From: Paenibacillus alkalitolerans
GTDB taxonomy: Bacteria > Bacillota > Bacilli > Paenibacillales > YIM-B00363
Direction: 5' to 3'
Length of the DNA stretch: 57,699 nt
NCBI RefSeq assembly: GCF_016482785.1
Contig: NZ_JAEMXM010000034.1
Coordinates: 735 to 58,433, forward strand
Made by a program: the position numbers and the translations under genes. Position 1 is the first letter of the stretch; each line of letters starts with the position of its first letter. The notes beneath the pieces were generated by a model. The model was not told where the DNA came from. It did no database searches and saw nothing but the letters and a program-made list of their open reading frames with translations. Shown here in pieces: positions 45,179 through 53,036 of this stretch.

Positions 45179-46228
45179 TCAAGCTCGCATCACAGACCAT
45201 TCTTCCAACGAAAACAACGGCTCCGCCTTCATGTCGAGCGGGGTGAATTCTCCGCGTTTCCACTTCAAATAAGCGGCCGCGGCGATCATGGCCGCATTGT
45301 CCGTGCACAGCGAAAGAGGCGGCACCGCGAGCGGGATGCCGGTTTCATCGCAGGCTTCGCTAAGTTTGGCGCGCAGCCCTTTGTTCGCGGCCACACCGCC
45401 GCATAGCAGCAATTGCTCGGCGCCGAATTCCTTCGCGGCGCGGAGCGCCTTCGTCACAAGCACGTCGACGGCGGAGTTCTGGAAGCCGAGGGCAAGTCCG
45501 GCTTTATTGACGACGTCGCCCTTCATCTTCGCTTGATTTACGACGGCAAGCACCGCGGACTTGATGCCGCTGAAGCTGAAATCGTACGACTCCTGCTCCA
45601 GCCAGGCGCGCGGAAGCTCGATTTCCTCGTCGGCTTCCTGCGCAAGCTTGTCCACGTATGGGCCGCCCGGGTACGGAAGTCCCATGGCGCGCGCGACTTT
45701 GTCGTACGCTTCGCCGACGGCGTCGTCGCGCGTTCGTCCGATGAGGCGGAAGCGGCCTTCAGATTCGACATGCACGAGCTCCGTATGCCCGCCGGACGCG
45801 ACAAGCGCGACAAGCGGATAGCGCAGCTCCTGCACCAGCGCGTTCGCATAAATATGTCCGGCAATGTGGTGCACGCCGATAAGCGGCAGCTCAAGCGCGA
45901 ACGCAAGGGCCTTCGCCGCGACGATGCCGACGAGCAGCGACCCGACAAGTCCCGGGCCTTGCGTCACCGCGACGGCGGTCAAATCGCGCAGCTCCACGCC
46001 CGCTTCCCGCACCGCCTCTTCCATGATGCGGGTCATCGTCTCCACGTGCTTGCGCGACGCGATTTCCGGCACGACCCCGCCGAAGCGCCGGTGCGTCTCA
46101 ATCTGGCTCGAGACTATGTTCGAGAGAATATTCGTTCCGTTCTCCACCACCGCGACCGATGTTTCGTCGCAGCTCGTCTCCACCGCCAAAATGAGGCACC
46201 GTTCGCCGTTCGTTATGTCCGTTGCCAT
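45179..46228 (-). CDS. tsaD: TsaD, tRNA threonylcarbamoyladenosine transferase subunit
   Basis: 349 residues. Starts LILAVETSCDETSVAVVENG and carries the metal-binding HHIAGH, the VALVASGGHTELV segment and the later GGVAANKGLR nucleotide motif. With TsaB and TsaE it transfers threonylcarbamoyl to A37 of ANN-decoding tRNAs. AAGGAGGCCGGAGG precedes the ATG. It is last of the thiL-tsaE-tsaB-rimI-tsaD run but separated from rimI by about 200 bases of repeats. Confidence 0.98.
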   Translation of the reverse strand: MATDITNGERCLILAVETSCDETSVAVVENGTNILSNIVSSQIETHRRFGGVVPEIASRKHVETMTRIMEEAVREAGVELRDLTAVAVTQGPGLVGSLLVGIVAAKALAFALELPLIGVHHIAGHIYANALVQELRYPLVALVASGGHTELVHVESEGRFRLIGRTRDDAVGEAYDKVARAMGLPYPGGPYVDKLAQEADEEIELPRAWLEQESYDFSFSGIKSAVLAVVNQAKMKGDVVNKAGLALGFQNSAVDVLVTKALRAAKEFGAEQLLLCGGVAANKGLRAKLSEACDETGIPLAVPPLSLCTDNAAMIAAAAYLKWKRGEFTPLDMKAEPLFSLEEWSVMRA

Positions 46229-46282
46229 CCTCCGGCCTCCTTTCGTTACACTTATCGTTATAAAAATGCCTCCATACAGTCG

Positions 46283-46433
46283 TAACCGGAGTTTGTCCGG
46301 TTACGACCTGGCCAACAGCCGATTTCGACTCGCTTAACCGGAGTTTGTCCGGTTACGACCGGGCCAACAGCCGATTTCGGCTCGCTTAACCGGAGTTTGT
46401 CCGGTTACGACCGAGCCAACAACCGATTTCGAC
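46283..46433. repeat. Three tandem 52-bp repeats with a palindromic core
   Basis: Units start at 46283, 46335 and 46387 (period 52, last one shortened). Each starts TAACCGGAGTTTGTCCGGTT, a hairpin (AACCGGA/TCCGGTT), and ends CCGATTTCG. Copies differ by only a few bases. They fill the space between rimI and tsaD. Confidence 0.9.
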
Positions 46434-46434
46434 C

Positions 46435-46902
46435 TTATACCGCCGGCAAATCCGCCCACATGATCAAAGCGTCCTCGCCGTTGTCGGAGTAGTACCCGCG
46501 CCGCACGCCGACACCGCGGAAGCCGAACTTCGCGTACAGCCGCTGCGCAACAACGTTGCTCACCCGCACCTCGAGCGTCATGCGCGCCGCGCCGAGCCGG
46601 TACGCCTTCACGGCCAACTCGGCCAGCAGCCGCTCGCCGAGCTTGCGGCCGCGATAAGCCGCACGCACGGCAATATTCGTAATGTGCGCTTCATCGATAA
46701 TGATCCACATCCCGCCGTAGCCGATGATGCGCCCTTCGTACTCCATCACTGTGTAATGGGCAAAATGATTTTGCGTCAACTCGTTCATAAACGCCGCTTC
46801 CGACCAAGGAGCGGTGAACGATTCCACCTCAATCTCGCATATCGCCGGAATATCCTGCTGCCGCATCATGCGAAACGTCACATCAGGCGCTGTCGCCGCC
46901 AT
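46435..46902 (-). CDS. rimI: RimI-type ribosomal protein N-acetyltransferase
   Basis: 155 residues, GNAT family. Contains RQQDIPAICEIEVESFTAPWS, the RimI-specific start, then ITNIAVRAAYRGRKLGERLL (acetyl-CoA loop) and LEVRVSNVVAQRLYAKFGF, ending RGYYSDNGEDALIMWADL. It acetylates the N-terminus of ribosomal protein S18. It is typically placed between tsaB and tsaD, as here. Confidence 0.95.
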   Translation of the reverse strand: MAATAPDVTFRMMRQQDIPAICEIEVESFTAPWSEAAFMNELTQNHFAHYTVMEYEGRIIGYGGMWIIIDEAHITNIAVRAAYRGRKLGERLLAELAVKAYRLGAARMTLEVRVSNVVAQRLYAKFGFRGVGVRRGYYSDNGEDALIMWADLPAV

Positions 46903-46922
46903 CGTCTACTACCTTCCTCTCG

Positions 46923-47720
46923 TTATTCCGGTGCGCGGGCGATCAATTTCGCCTCCGCCTCGGCAAGCTGCGTATAATTCGGCGCGAGATCGTGCGGATC
47001 GCGCACCAGCGCCGCCGCCCCGTGCCTGCGCGCCACGGCGGCGATATCCCGCGCCCGCATCGCATGCGGCACGCGCAGCGCCACCGTGCCGCTTCCCTCG
47101 GCAGCGGCGCCGACCTCGCCGGCGAACGAATCCTCGTCGCCGACGACGAACACAACCGCGCCCGGCCGTTCCGGCGCGCGCATCACCTGTTCCGCATACC
47201 CCCGGAACAGTTCAATGCCGTCGGCGCGCACTCGCGACCACGCGCCGCCAACGTCCACGGCGTACACCGCCGTGTAGGCTTGCCCGCGCCGCGCGTCCAG
47301 CGCCGGCACCACCCAAGCCGGGGCGCTCACAGTCGGCGACGCGCCGCAAGCCGCCAACCAGCCGCCGAGCGACAGCGCCTCCAAGCTCGACACCGCATAC
47401 AGCGGCAGTCCGAGCGACCACGTGAACGTCTTCGCCACCGTAACGCCGATCCGCACGCCCGTGTACGATCCAGGGCCCACGCCGATCGCAACCGCACGCA
47501 AGTCGCGCGTACGCACCCCGCATCCCTTCATCAATTCATCGATTTCCGGAAGCAGCCTGACGGAATGGTTCCGCTCCGAAAGCGACTGCGTCTCTCCCAG
47601 CACTTTGTGCCCCTCGACAATTGCGACCGACATCGCGGCCGTCGACGTATCCATCGCGAGCACCGGCCCGTCTGCAAGCCCTCGGCCCGCCGCGGCTGCG
47701 CCCGCTCTCACATCACTCAC
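46923..47720 (-). CDS. tsaB: TsaB, t6A biosynthesis subunit
   Basis: About 265 residues. I take GTG 47720, which overlaps the tsaE stop by 8 bases; a longer frame start is unsupported. Reads VLAMDTSTAAMSVAIVEG, then LPEIDELMKGCG and AIGVGPGSYTGVRIGVTVAKTF, the family's core. It pairs with TsaD. It is the GC-richest stretch of the cluster. Confidence 0.93.
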   Translation of the reverse strand: MSDVRAGAAAAGRGLADGPVLAMDTSTAAMSVAIVEGHKVLGETQSLSERNHSVRLLPEIDELMKGCGVRTRDLRAVAIGVGPGSYTGVRIGVTVAKTFTWSLGLPLYAVSSLEALSLGGWLAACGASPTVSAPAWVVPALDARRGQAYTAVYAVDVGGAWSRVRADGIELFRGYAEQVMRAPERPGAVVFVVGDEDSFAGEVGAAAEGSGTVALRVPHAMRARDIAAVARRHGAAALVRDPHDLAPNYTQLAEAEAKLIARAPE

Positions 47721-48201
47721 TTGCCAGTACCCCCAATTCCGCCAACTTCCCGCACCATGCCTCATACCCGAAGCCGCGGGGCGTCAGCGCAAACTCCCGC
47801 TCCGTCGCCCCCAGCACCGAAATATACATATCCAGCCGTTCGTCGGGCAGCAGCTCCGGAATGCGGCTCGCCCACTCGACGACCGTCACGCCGCTCCCGA
47901 AAAAATACTCCTCCAACCCGAGCTCCTCCGCCTCTTCCGGCGAAACCCGGTACACATCCATATGATAAAAAGGCATCCGCTCGCCCTCATATTCCTTAAT
48001 AATCGTAAATGTCGGCGAATTTACCGTCTCCTTCACACCGAGCGCTTTCGCCAACGCTTGCGAGAATCTCGTCTTTCCCGCGCCGAGGTCGCCGTCAAGC
48101 GCAAGCAGGTGCCCCGGACCCGCCCGCATGGCAAGATGCTTCGCGAGCCGCTCCGTCTCGTTCTCGCTTCCGGCGTAAAACCTGTACCGCTTCCCCGCCA
48201 T
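47713..48201 (-). CDS. tsaE: TsaE, t6A biosynthesis ATPase
   Basis: 162 residues from ATG 48201 (AAGGGG upstream). Walker A is GDLGAGKTRFSQAL, followed by the conserved NSPTFTIIKEYEG and FYHMDVYRV. It regulates or cycles the TsaB-TsaD complex. Confidence 0.95.
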   Translation of the reverse strand: MAGKRYRFYAGSENETERLAKHLAMRAGPGHLLALDGDLGAGKTRFSQALAKALGVKETVNSPTFTIIKEYEGERMPFYHMDVYRVSPEEAEELGLEEYFFGSGVTVVEWASRIPELLPDERLDMYISVLGATEREFALTPRGFGYEAWCGKLAELGVLASE

Positions 48202-48246
48202 CGCCCGCAACCCCTTCCATGGGAAAAATGTTCCCGCCAATCTCAA

Positions 48247-49275
48247 CTAAGCAAAGTGATTGTACCCGCGCTTGGCGACCGCTTCAACCCGTCCGTCAGC
48301 CGTCAACAGCTCCACCCCGGGCTCGCCCTCCCGCACTTCGCCGATCACCGCCGGAGCGCACCCCGCATCGGCCAGCGCCGCAAGCAGCGCGTTGGCGCCT
48401 TTCCGTGGCGCCGTGCCGACGAGCTGGTAATCCTCGCCGCCGTACAAAATAAAGTCCAAAGCATCCCTGCCGACGTCCGCAGCATACCTCGCCAACGCGC
48501 CGTCCACCGGAATCACGGAAGCATCCAATGCGATCCGGACGCCTGATGCTTCCGCGATCTCCCACGCTTCGCTCGCGAGCCCGTCGCTGATGTCGTTCAA
48601 CGCGTGCGCAAGCCCCACCGACATCGCAAGCACGCGGCCCGCCGCCACTTGCGGATCAGGCCTGCGGTGCGCCCGAATCAGCTCCGCGTACGGCAGGTCG
48701 CCTTCGACTTCCTGTTCGGCCGGCAGCCGACGACGCATCAAATAATCGAGGCCCGCCGACGACAGGCCTAGCGCCCCCGTCACGAAGACGACGTCGCCGG
48801 CCTTGGCGGCGGAGCGCAGCAGCGCGCGCTCCCGCTCCACGCTCCCGACCGCCGTTACCGTGACGACGAAATGCTGCGGGGACGATGTCGTGTCCCCGCC
48901 GATCAACGCGACGCCGTATTTCGCGGCGCACGCGTATAACCCCTCGTACAAGCGCTCCGCCCGCTCGGCGGAAAACCCCCGCGGCACGCTAATCGCCGCA
49001 AGCGCGTACAGCGGCTCCGCGCCCATCGCCGCCAAATCGCTGATGTTGGACGCCATCGCCTTCCAACCCGTGTCCTCGTCGCGCATCGTCCACGGGAGGA
49101 AGTGCACCGTCTCCACCATCGTATCGCACGTCAGCACCATGTGTTTCCCCGGAGCCGGCTCCACGACCGCCGCGTCGTCGCCGACGCCGACCACAACTCC
49201 CGTTCGCTTCGAACCGCCCGCGCCCGCATCCGCACGCCCAGCCGTCAACCGCCGGATTAACGCAAATTCGTCCAT
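48247..49275 (-). CDS. thiL: ThiL, thiamine-monophosphate kinase
   Basis: 342 residues. It has GVGDDAAVVEPAPG, then LTCDTMVETVHFLP, GWKAMASNISDLAAMGAEP and LIGGDTTSSP, all ThiL/PurM-superfamily ATP and metal-binding segments. It phosphorylates thiamine monophosphate to the pyrophosphate. First gene of the tsa run, with tsaE starting about 45 bases later. Confidence 0.96.
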   Translation of the reverse strand: MDEFALIRRLTAGRADAGAGGSKRTGVVVGVGDDAAVVEPAPGKHMVLTCDTMVETVHFLPWTMRDEDTGWKAMASNISDLAAMGAEPLYALAAISVPRGFSAERAERLYEGLYACAAKYGVALIGGDTTSSPQHFVVTVTAVGSVERERALLRSAAKAGDVVFVTGALGLSSAGLDYLMRRRLPAEQEVEGDLPYAELIRAHRRPDPQVAAGRVLAMSVGLAHALNDISDGLASEAWEIAEASGVRIALDASVIPVDGALARYAADVGRDALDFILYGGEDYQLVGTAPRKGANALLAALADAGCAPAVIGEVREGEPGVELLTADGRVEAVAKRGYNHFA

Positions 49276-49373
49276 GAAGCACCGCCTGTTATCCGTTCCT
49301 TAATTCCCTTGTGTTCCCTCATTATATCGGCAGAAAGCGGCGGCAAGCAAGGGAGGGGACTTTCCCCGCTTGC

Positions 49374-49414
49374 AAAAAGGCGCCCCCGGCAGCATCTCGC
49401 CGGCAGGGCGCCTT
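49374..49414 (-). terminator. Terminator of the sspH gene
   Basis: On the minus strand AAGGCGCCCTGCCGGC ... GCCGGGGGCGCCTTTTTGC; a long GC stem with T-tract, 10 bases after the stop. Confidence 0.9.
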
Positions 49415-49423
49415 CCTCCAAAC

Positions 49424-49627
49424 TTACATCCGCGTCGCAGCTTTGCCGACCTCGGTCAGCTCCTGAACCCGAACCGTCATCGATTCGCGCGGCTGGTCGC
49501 CTTCCTCGTGCACCGTCGCCATCTGCGTCGTAGCGTCGACGCTGTCGATCCACACTTGTTTCCCGTTCATCTCCACTTGGAATCTTTCGGGGCTCTCGAT
49601 AATTTCTTTCGCGCGGTTAACATCCAT
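49424..49627 (-). CDS. sspH: Small acid-soluble spore protein, H type
   Basis: 67 residues: MDVNRAKEIIESPERFQVEMNG then VWIDSVDATTQMATVHEEGD, matching the SspH family. It coats or packages spore contents and is made in the forespore. It supports a spore-forming host. GGAGG precedes the ATG. I could not fix a sigma-G promoter. Confidence 0.93.
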   Translation of the reverse strand: MDVNRAKEIIESPERFQVEMNGKQVWIDSVDATTQMATVHEEGDQPRESMTVRVQELTEVGKAATRM

Positions 49628-49866
49628 GTCCAGTACCTCCGTTAGTCATCGGCTGGCAGCCGTAGTTCAACCTGTAGTGTTTCCAGCTCCGCCAAAATTA
49701 TCCGGCCCACGGCAACGGGCTCCTCCAGCCTCTGAGCATAAACTAAGTCTTTCCAATGAAAAAATGTTTTGTTTTGGTAACGCTGTCTTACTCAAAATGT
49801 GGCTTCGCACCGTTTGGTGTGACGCTGAAAAGCGCATAATAGATATCAAAATTAGGAGGACATCCC

Positions 49867-50805
49867 ATGCATACGATTTGGAAAGGCGCCATCTCGTTCG
49901 GACTTGTGAATATACCTGTTAAAATGTATGCCGCGACCGAGGACAAAGACATCTCGATGAGAATGCTGCACAGGGACTGCGGCACGCCGATCTCGTATTC
50001 GAGACGGTGCCCCAACTGCGAAATGCCGGTGGAGAACGAGGCGATCGTGAAAGGCTTCGAGTATGAGAAAGGACGTTTCGTCAGATTCGAGAAGGATGAG
50101 CTTGACGCACTGGCGGCGGACGCTTCCCGCGAAATTAAAATTTTGGATTTCGTCGATTTGGAGGAGATCGATCCGATTTATTTCCAGAAGACGTACTATT
50201 TGGGCCCCGGAGATACGGGCGCCAACGCGTACGGTTTGCTGCAGCAGGCGCTTAAAGACACCGGGAAAATCGGCATCGCCCGGGTGACGATCCGCAACAA
50301 ATCGTCGCTCGCGGCCATCCGGATCGTGGGCAACTGCATCTCGATGGAGACGATTTTTTATCCGGATGAAATTCGCCCGGCGGCGCAAGTGCCGAACCTG
50401 CAGACGACAATGAACGTGAGCGACAAAGAACTGACGATGGCGAAGATGCTCATCGAGCAGTTGTCCGTTCCGTTCGAGCCGGAGAAGTACCACGACGAAT
50501 ACCGCGAGCAAGTGATGGAGCTGATCGAGAAGAAGATTGCCGGCGAAGAGATCGAGATCGCTCCGGAACCGCGCCGGACCAATGTGATCGATCTGATGGC
50601 CGCGCTTCAGGCAAGCTTGGAAGCGGCGAAAGACAAATCGCCCGATGTGGCGGCGGCGACGGACAGAGGCGCTGCCGGAGCAGGTGCGCCGGGTGCGGGT
50701 GCGGGTGCGGGTGCGGCCAAGCCGAAGCGCACGCGGAGGAAGGCCGCCGGAGCCGAGGACGACGCGAAAGACGGCGCCGGGAAGGAGCCGGCGCGCCGGA
50801 GATGA
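49867..50805 (+). CDS. ku: Ku, DNA end-binding protein of non-homologous end joining
   Basis: 312 residues. MHTIWKGAISFGLVNIPVKMYAA is the standard Ku start, followed by CGTPISYSRRCPNCE and KGFEYEKGRFV. The core ends about residue 240. The remaining tail is Ala/Gly-rich and then lysine/arginine-rich (AKPKRTRRKAAG, ARRR), a DNA-binding extension like those in other bacterial Ku. A 6-base repeat (GGTGCG, 50690-50716) encodes part of the tail. It overlaps the ligase gene by 4 bases (ATGA). Strong site TTAGGAGGA. CATAATA at 49839-49845 could be a sporulation-sigma -10. Confidence 0.97.
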   Translation: MHTIWKGAISFGLVNIPVKMYAATEDKDISMRMLHRDCGTPISYSRRCPNCEMPVENEAIVKGFEYEKGRFVRFEKDELDALAADASREIKILDFVDLEEIDPIYFQKTYYLGPGDTGANAYGLLQQALKDTGKIGIARVTIRNKSSLAAIRIVGNCISMETIFYPDEIRPAAQVPNLQTTMNVSDKELTMAKMLIEQLSVPFEPEKYHDEYREQVMELIEKKIAGEEIEIAPEPRRTNVIDLMAALQASLEAAKDKSPDVAAATDRGAAGAGAPGAGAGAGAAKPKRTRRKAAGAEDDAKDGAGKEPARRR

Positions 50806-51767
50806 GCAAGCCCGTCTTGCCGCGGGAGCCGTTCGGCCCGATCTCGCGCGACGATATTCCGAAGGGCGACGAATGGGGATATCAGCTGAAATGGGACGGC
50901 GTCCGGGCGCTGGCGATCGTGGATGACGGGGAAGTCGAGCTGTATTCGAAGAAGCTGCTGCGCAAAGACGCGACATATCCGGAGATCGTCCGCACGCTTC
51001 GGCGATTGAAGGGAACGTTCCTGCTCGACGGGGAGATCGTATACTTCGATCCGGTCGAGCAGCGGCCGGTGTTCCAGAAGGTGCTGCAGCGCGAACGCAC
51101 CCGCACCGCCGCGGCGCTTGCGCGCAGCAGCGAGGAGCAGCCCGTGTGCTACGTGCTGTTCGACCTGCTTCATATCGGCCGCGACGACATCCGATACCGG
51201 TCTTACAGCGATCGTCTCGCCGCGCTGCGCGAAGCGTTTCCGCCCGGCGGCGATTCCGCGCTGCTCGTGACCGACCTGTTCTCGGACGGCGAGACGCTGT
51301 GGAATTGGGTCGAAGCACACCGGTGGGAGGGCATCGTGAGCAAGCGCTTGTCCGCGCCGTACCGCGAAGGGAAGAATCATCAGGACGCGTTCAAGAAGCG
51401 CGTCATCCAGCGCTACGACGTGACGGCCGTTGGCGTAACGATCCGCGAAGGCCGCGCGGCGAGCCTCGTTACCGTGTACGACGGCGCCTACTTCGGCCGC
51501 GTATCGCTCGGGCTGAACGGCCGCAGCCGTTCCGCCCTGGACGCTTATGCCGCTGCGCACCGCGCCGAAGCGATGCCGTTCCGCGCCTTGCCCGCGGACC
51601 TCAAGCGCGAAACGGTCGCCTGGCTCGCGCGACCGTTCAAGCTCTCCGTCACCGGTCTGGAGGTGACGCCTGACGGGCTGCTTCGCCATCCGAAGCTCGC
51701 CGATCCGCCCGCGCTCGAGCGCTTCCTCGCCGCAGCGTTAGAGTCTCCCGGCCCGACCCAGCGATAG
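50802..51767 (+). CDS. ligD: LigD-type ATP-dependent DNA ligase, stand-alone ligase domain
   Basis: 321 residues. The ligase motif I is KWDGVRAL (catalytic lysine). Others visible are FLLDGEIVYFD (motif III/IIIa region), EGIVSKRLSAPY (IV) and DAFKKRVIQRYDV (V, with the lysines). A C-terminal OB fold follows (VTVYDGAYFGRVSLGL). Seals DNA ends brought by Ku. In many bacteria ligase, polymerase and nuclease domains are fused; here the protein is ligase only. Confidence 0.93.
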   Translation: MSKPVLPREPFGPISRDDIPKGDEWGYQLKWDGVRALAIVDDGEVELYSKKLLRKDATYPEIVRTLRRLKGTFLLDGEIVYFDPVEQRPVFQKVLQRERTRTAAALARSSEEQPVCYVLFDLLHIGRDDIRYRSYSDRLAALREAFPPGGDSALLVTDLFSDGETLWNWVEAHRWEGIVSKRLSAPYREGKNHQDAFKKRVIQRYDVTAVGVTIREGRAASLVTVYDGAYFGRVSLGLNGRSRSALDAYAAAHRAEAMPFRALPADLKRETVAWLARPFKLSVTGLEVTPDGLLRHPKLADPPALERFLAAALESPGPTQR

Positions 51768-51821
51768 GCTCGCTCGTCTCTTCCCGCTCGAGTCCACCGC
51801 GTCCGTCCCCGGGCTCGAGTT

Positions 51822-52060
51822 AGGGTCAAAAGTTGACCTTAATCGCCGAAATAGGGTCAATTTTTGACTGTATTCATTGTCCGGGCGCGCATTTTTCCAG
51901 GCGAGTTGGCGGATTAGGGTCAATTATTGACCCTATGGAGACTCCGTAATCCCAGCCAGCCAAACGTAAGGTCAGATATTGACCCTATCCACAAAAATAA
52001 GGTCAATATTTGACCCTCTGAATCAATACCTGACAAATAACTTCATTTTTTGAAGTTATT
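51822..52060. repeat. Cluster of five TAGGGTCAA...TTGACCCTA palindromes plus one hairpin
   Basis: Palindromes at 51822-51840, 51852-51872, 51915-51936, 51967-51987 and 51998-52018 share (T)A(G/A)GGTCA(A/G)NNNTTGACC. A separate perfect 10-bp hairpin follows at 52036-52060 (AATAACTTCA/TGAAGTTATT). They fill the 378-base gap between the two LigD genes; nothing else is seen there. Confidence 0.8.
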
Positions 52061-52145
52061 GCGCGCTCGACATCCGCCCGATTTCAGACAAACCGCCATC
52101 AGCCATCAACCAACGACCGAAACGAAAGGAGGCGCGCGACCGACC

Positions 52146-53036
52146 ATGGCAACCGCTTCGAAAGACAAAGGGGTCATCACGATCGACGGACACGAGATCA
52201 TCGTGACGAATCCGAACAAACCGCTGTGGCCGGAAGAGGGCATCACAAAGCTCGAGTTCCTCGACCGGCTCATCGCGTTGTCGCCGTACCTGCTCCCATA
52301 TACCGCGAACCGCTACTTGACGACCATACGGTGGCCGCACGGAATTCACGACGAATCGTTTTATCAAAAAAATTGCCCCAAAGGCGCGCCGGAATTCGTG
52401 CGTACGGCGCAGCTCGGAGGCGTCAATTACGTCGTGCTCGACTCGATTCCGACGCTGCTGTGGCTCGGCAATCTAGCGTGCCTTGAATTTCATCCTTCGT
52501 TTCATTACATCAACGACGAACTCCCCGCGGAATGGCTGATCGACATCGATCCGTCCGTGGAGGAGGAGCCGCGCATCATGCGCGCCGCCAAAATCGTCGT
52601 AGACTTGCTGCACTCGCTCAACATCCGCTGCATCCCGAAGACGTCGGGCGCCACCGGCGTGCAAATTTACGTTCCGATCCGCCGCGGCTACACGTTCGAG
52701 CAGCTGCGCAAGATCGGCAAGTTTCTTGGGGACTTCCTCGTCCAGTCGCATCCGAAGCTGTTTACGATCGAGCGGATGAAGAAAGACCGCGGCGACTTGA
52801 TCTATTTCGATTATTTGCAGCACTGGTACGGGAAAACGCTCTCCGCGCCCTACACCCCCCGCGCCAAACGGGGAGCAACCGTCTCGACGCCCCTCTTTCC
52901 GGATGAATTGGACAAGGGAATCACGCCGAAGGATTTCCACCTCCGCAACATCGAGAACCGTCTTACCCGCCTCGGAGACATTATCCGCACCGTCGAGCCG
53001 CAGTCTCTGGATCACGTGCTCTCCATATTAAAGTAG
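52146..53036 (+). CDS. ligD: LigD polymerase (primase-like) domain, stand-alone
   Basis: 296 residues from ATG 52146; AGGAGG lies 13 bases upstream, and a longer frame start is unsupported. LigD PolDom pattern: ITNPNKPLWPEEGITK-like (VTNPNKPLWPEEGITKLEFL), FYQKNCPKGAPEFV, WLIDIDPS (catalytic aspartates) and SGATGVQIYVPIRRGYTF. It fills gaps with ribonucleotides during end joining. No nuclease domain is present in either LigD gene. Confidence 0.93.
   Translation: MATASKDKGVITIDGHEIIVTNPNKPLWPEEGITKLEFLDRLIALSPYLLPYTANRYLTTIRWPHGIHDESFYQKNCPKGAPEFVRTAQLGGVNYVVLDSIPTLLWLGNLACLEFHPSFHYINDELPAEWLIDIDPSVEEEPRIMRAAKIVVDLLHSLNIRCIPKTSGATGVQIYVPIRRGYTFEQLRKIGKFLGDFLVQSHPKLFTIERMKKDRGDLIYFDYLQHWYGKTLSAPYTPRAKRGATVSTPLFPDELDKGITPKDFHLRNIENRLTRLGDIIRTVEPQSLDHVLSILK

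Noticed and set aside
46283-46433. CRISPR array
   Set aside because: The repeats are directly adjacent with no unique spacers.
49852-51689. Minus-strand open frames opposite ku and the ligase
   Set aside because: Arginine-rich mirror frames with no domain; the plus-strand genes are unambiguous.
51822-52018. CRISPR array
   Set aside because: Units are short palindromes with unequal spacing and no constant repeat-spacer structure; no cas genes nearby.
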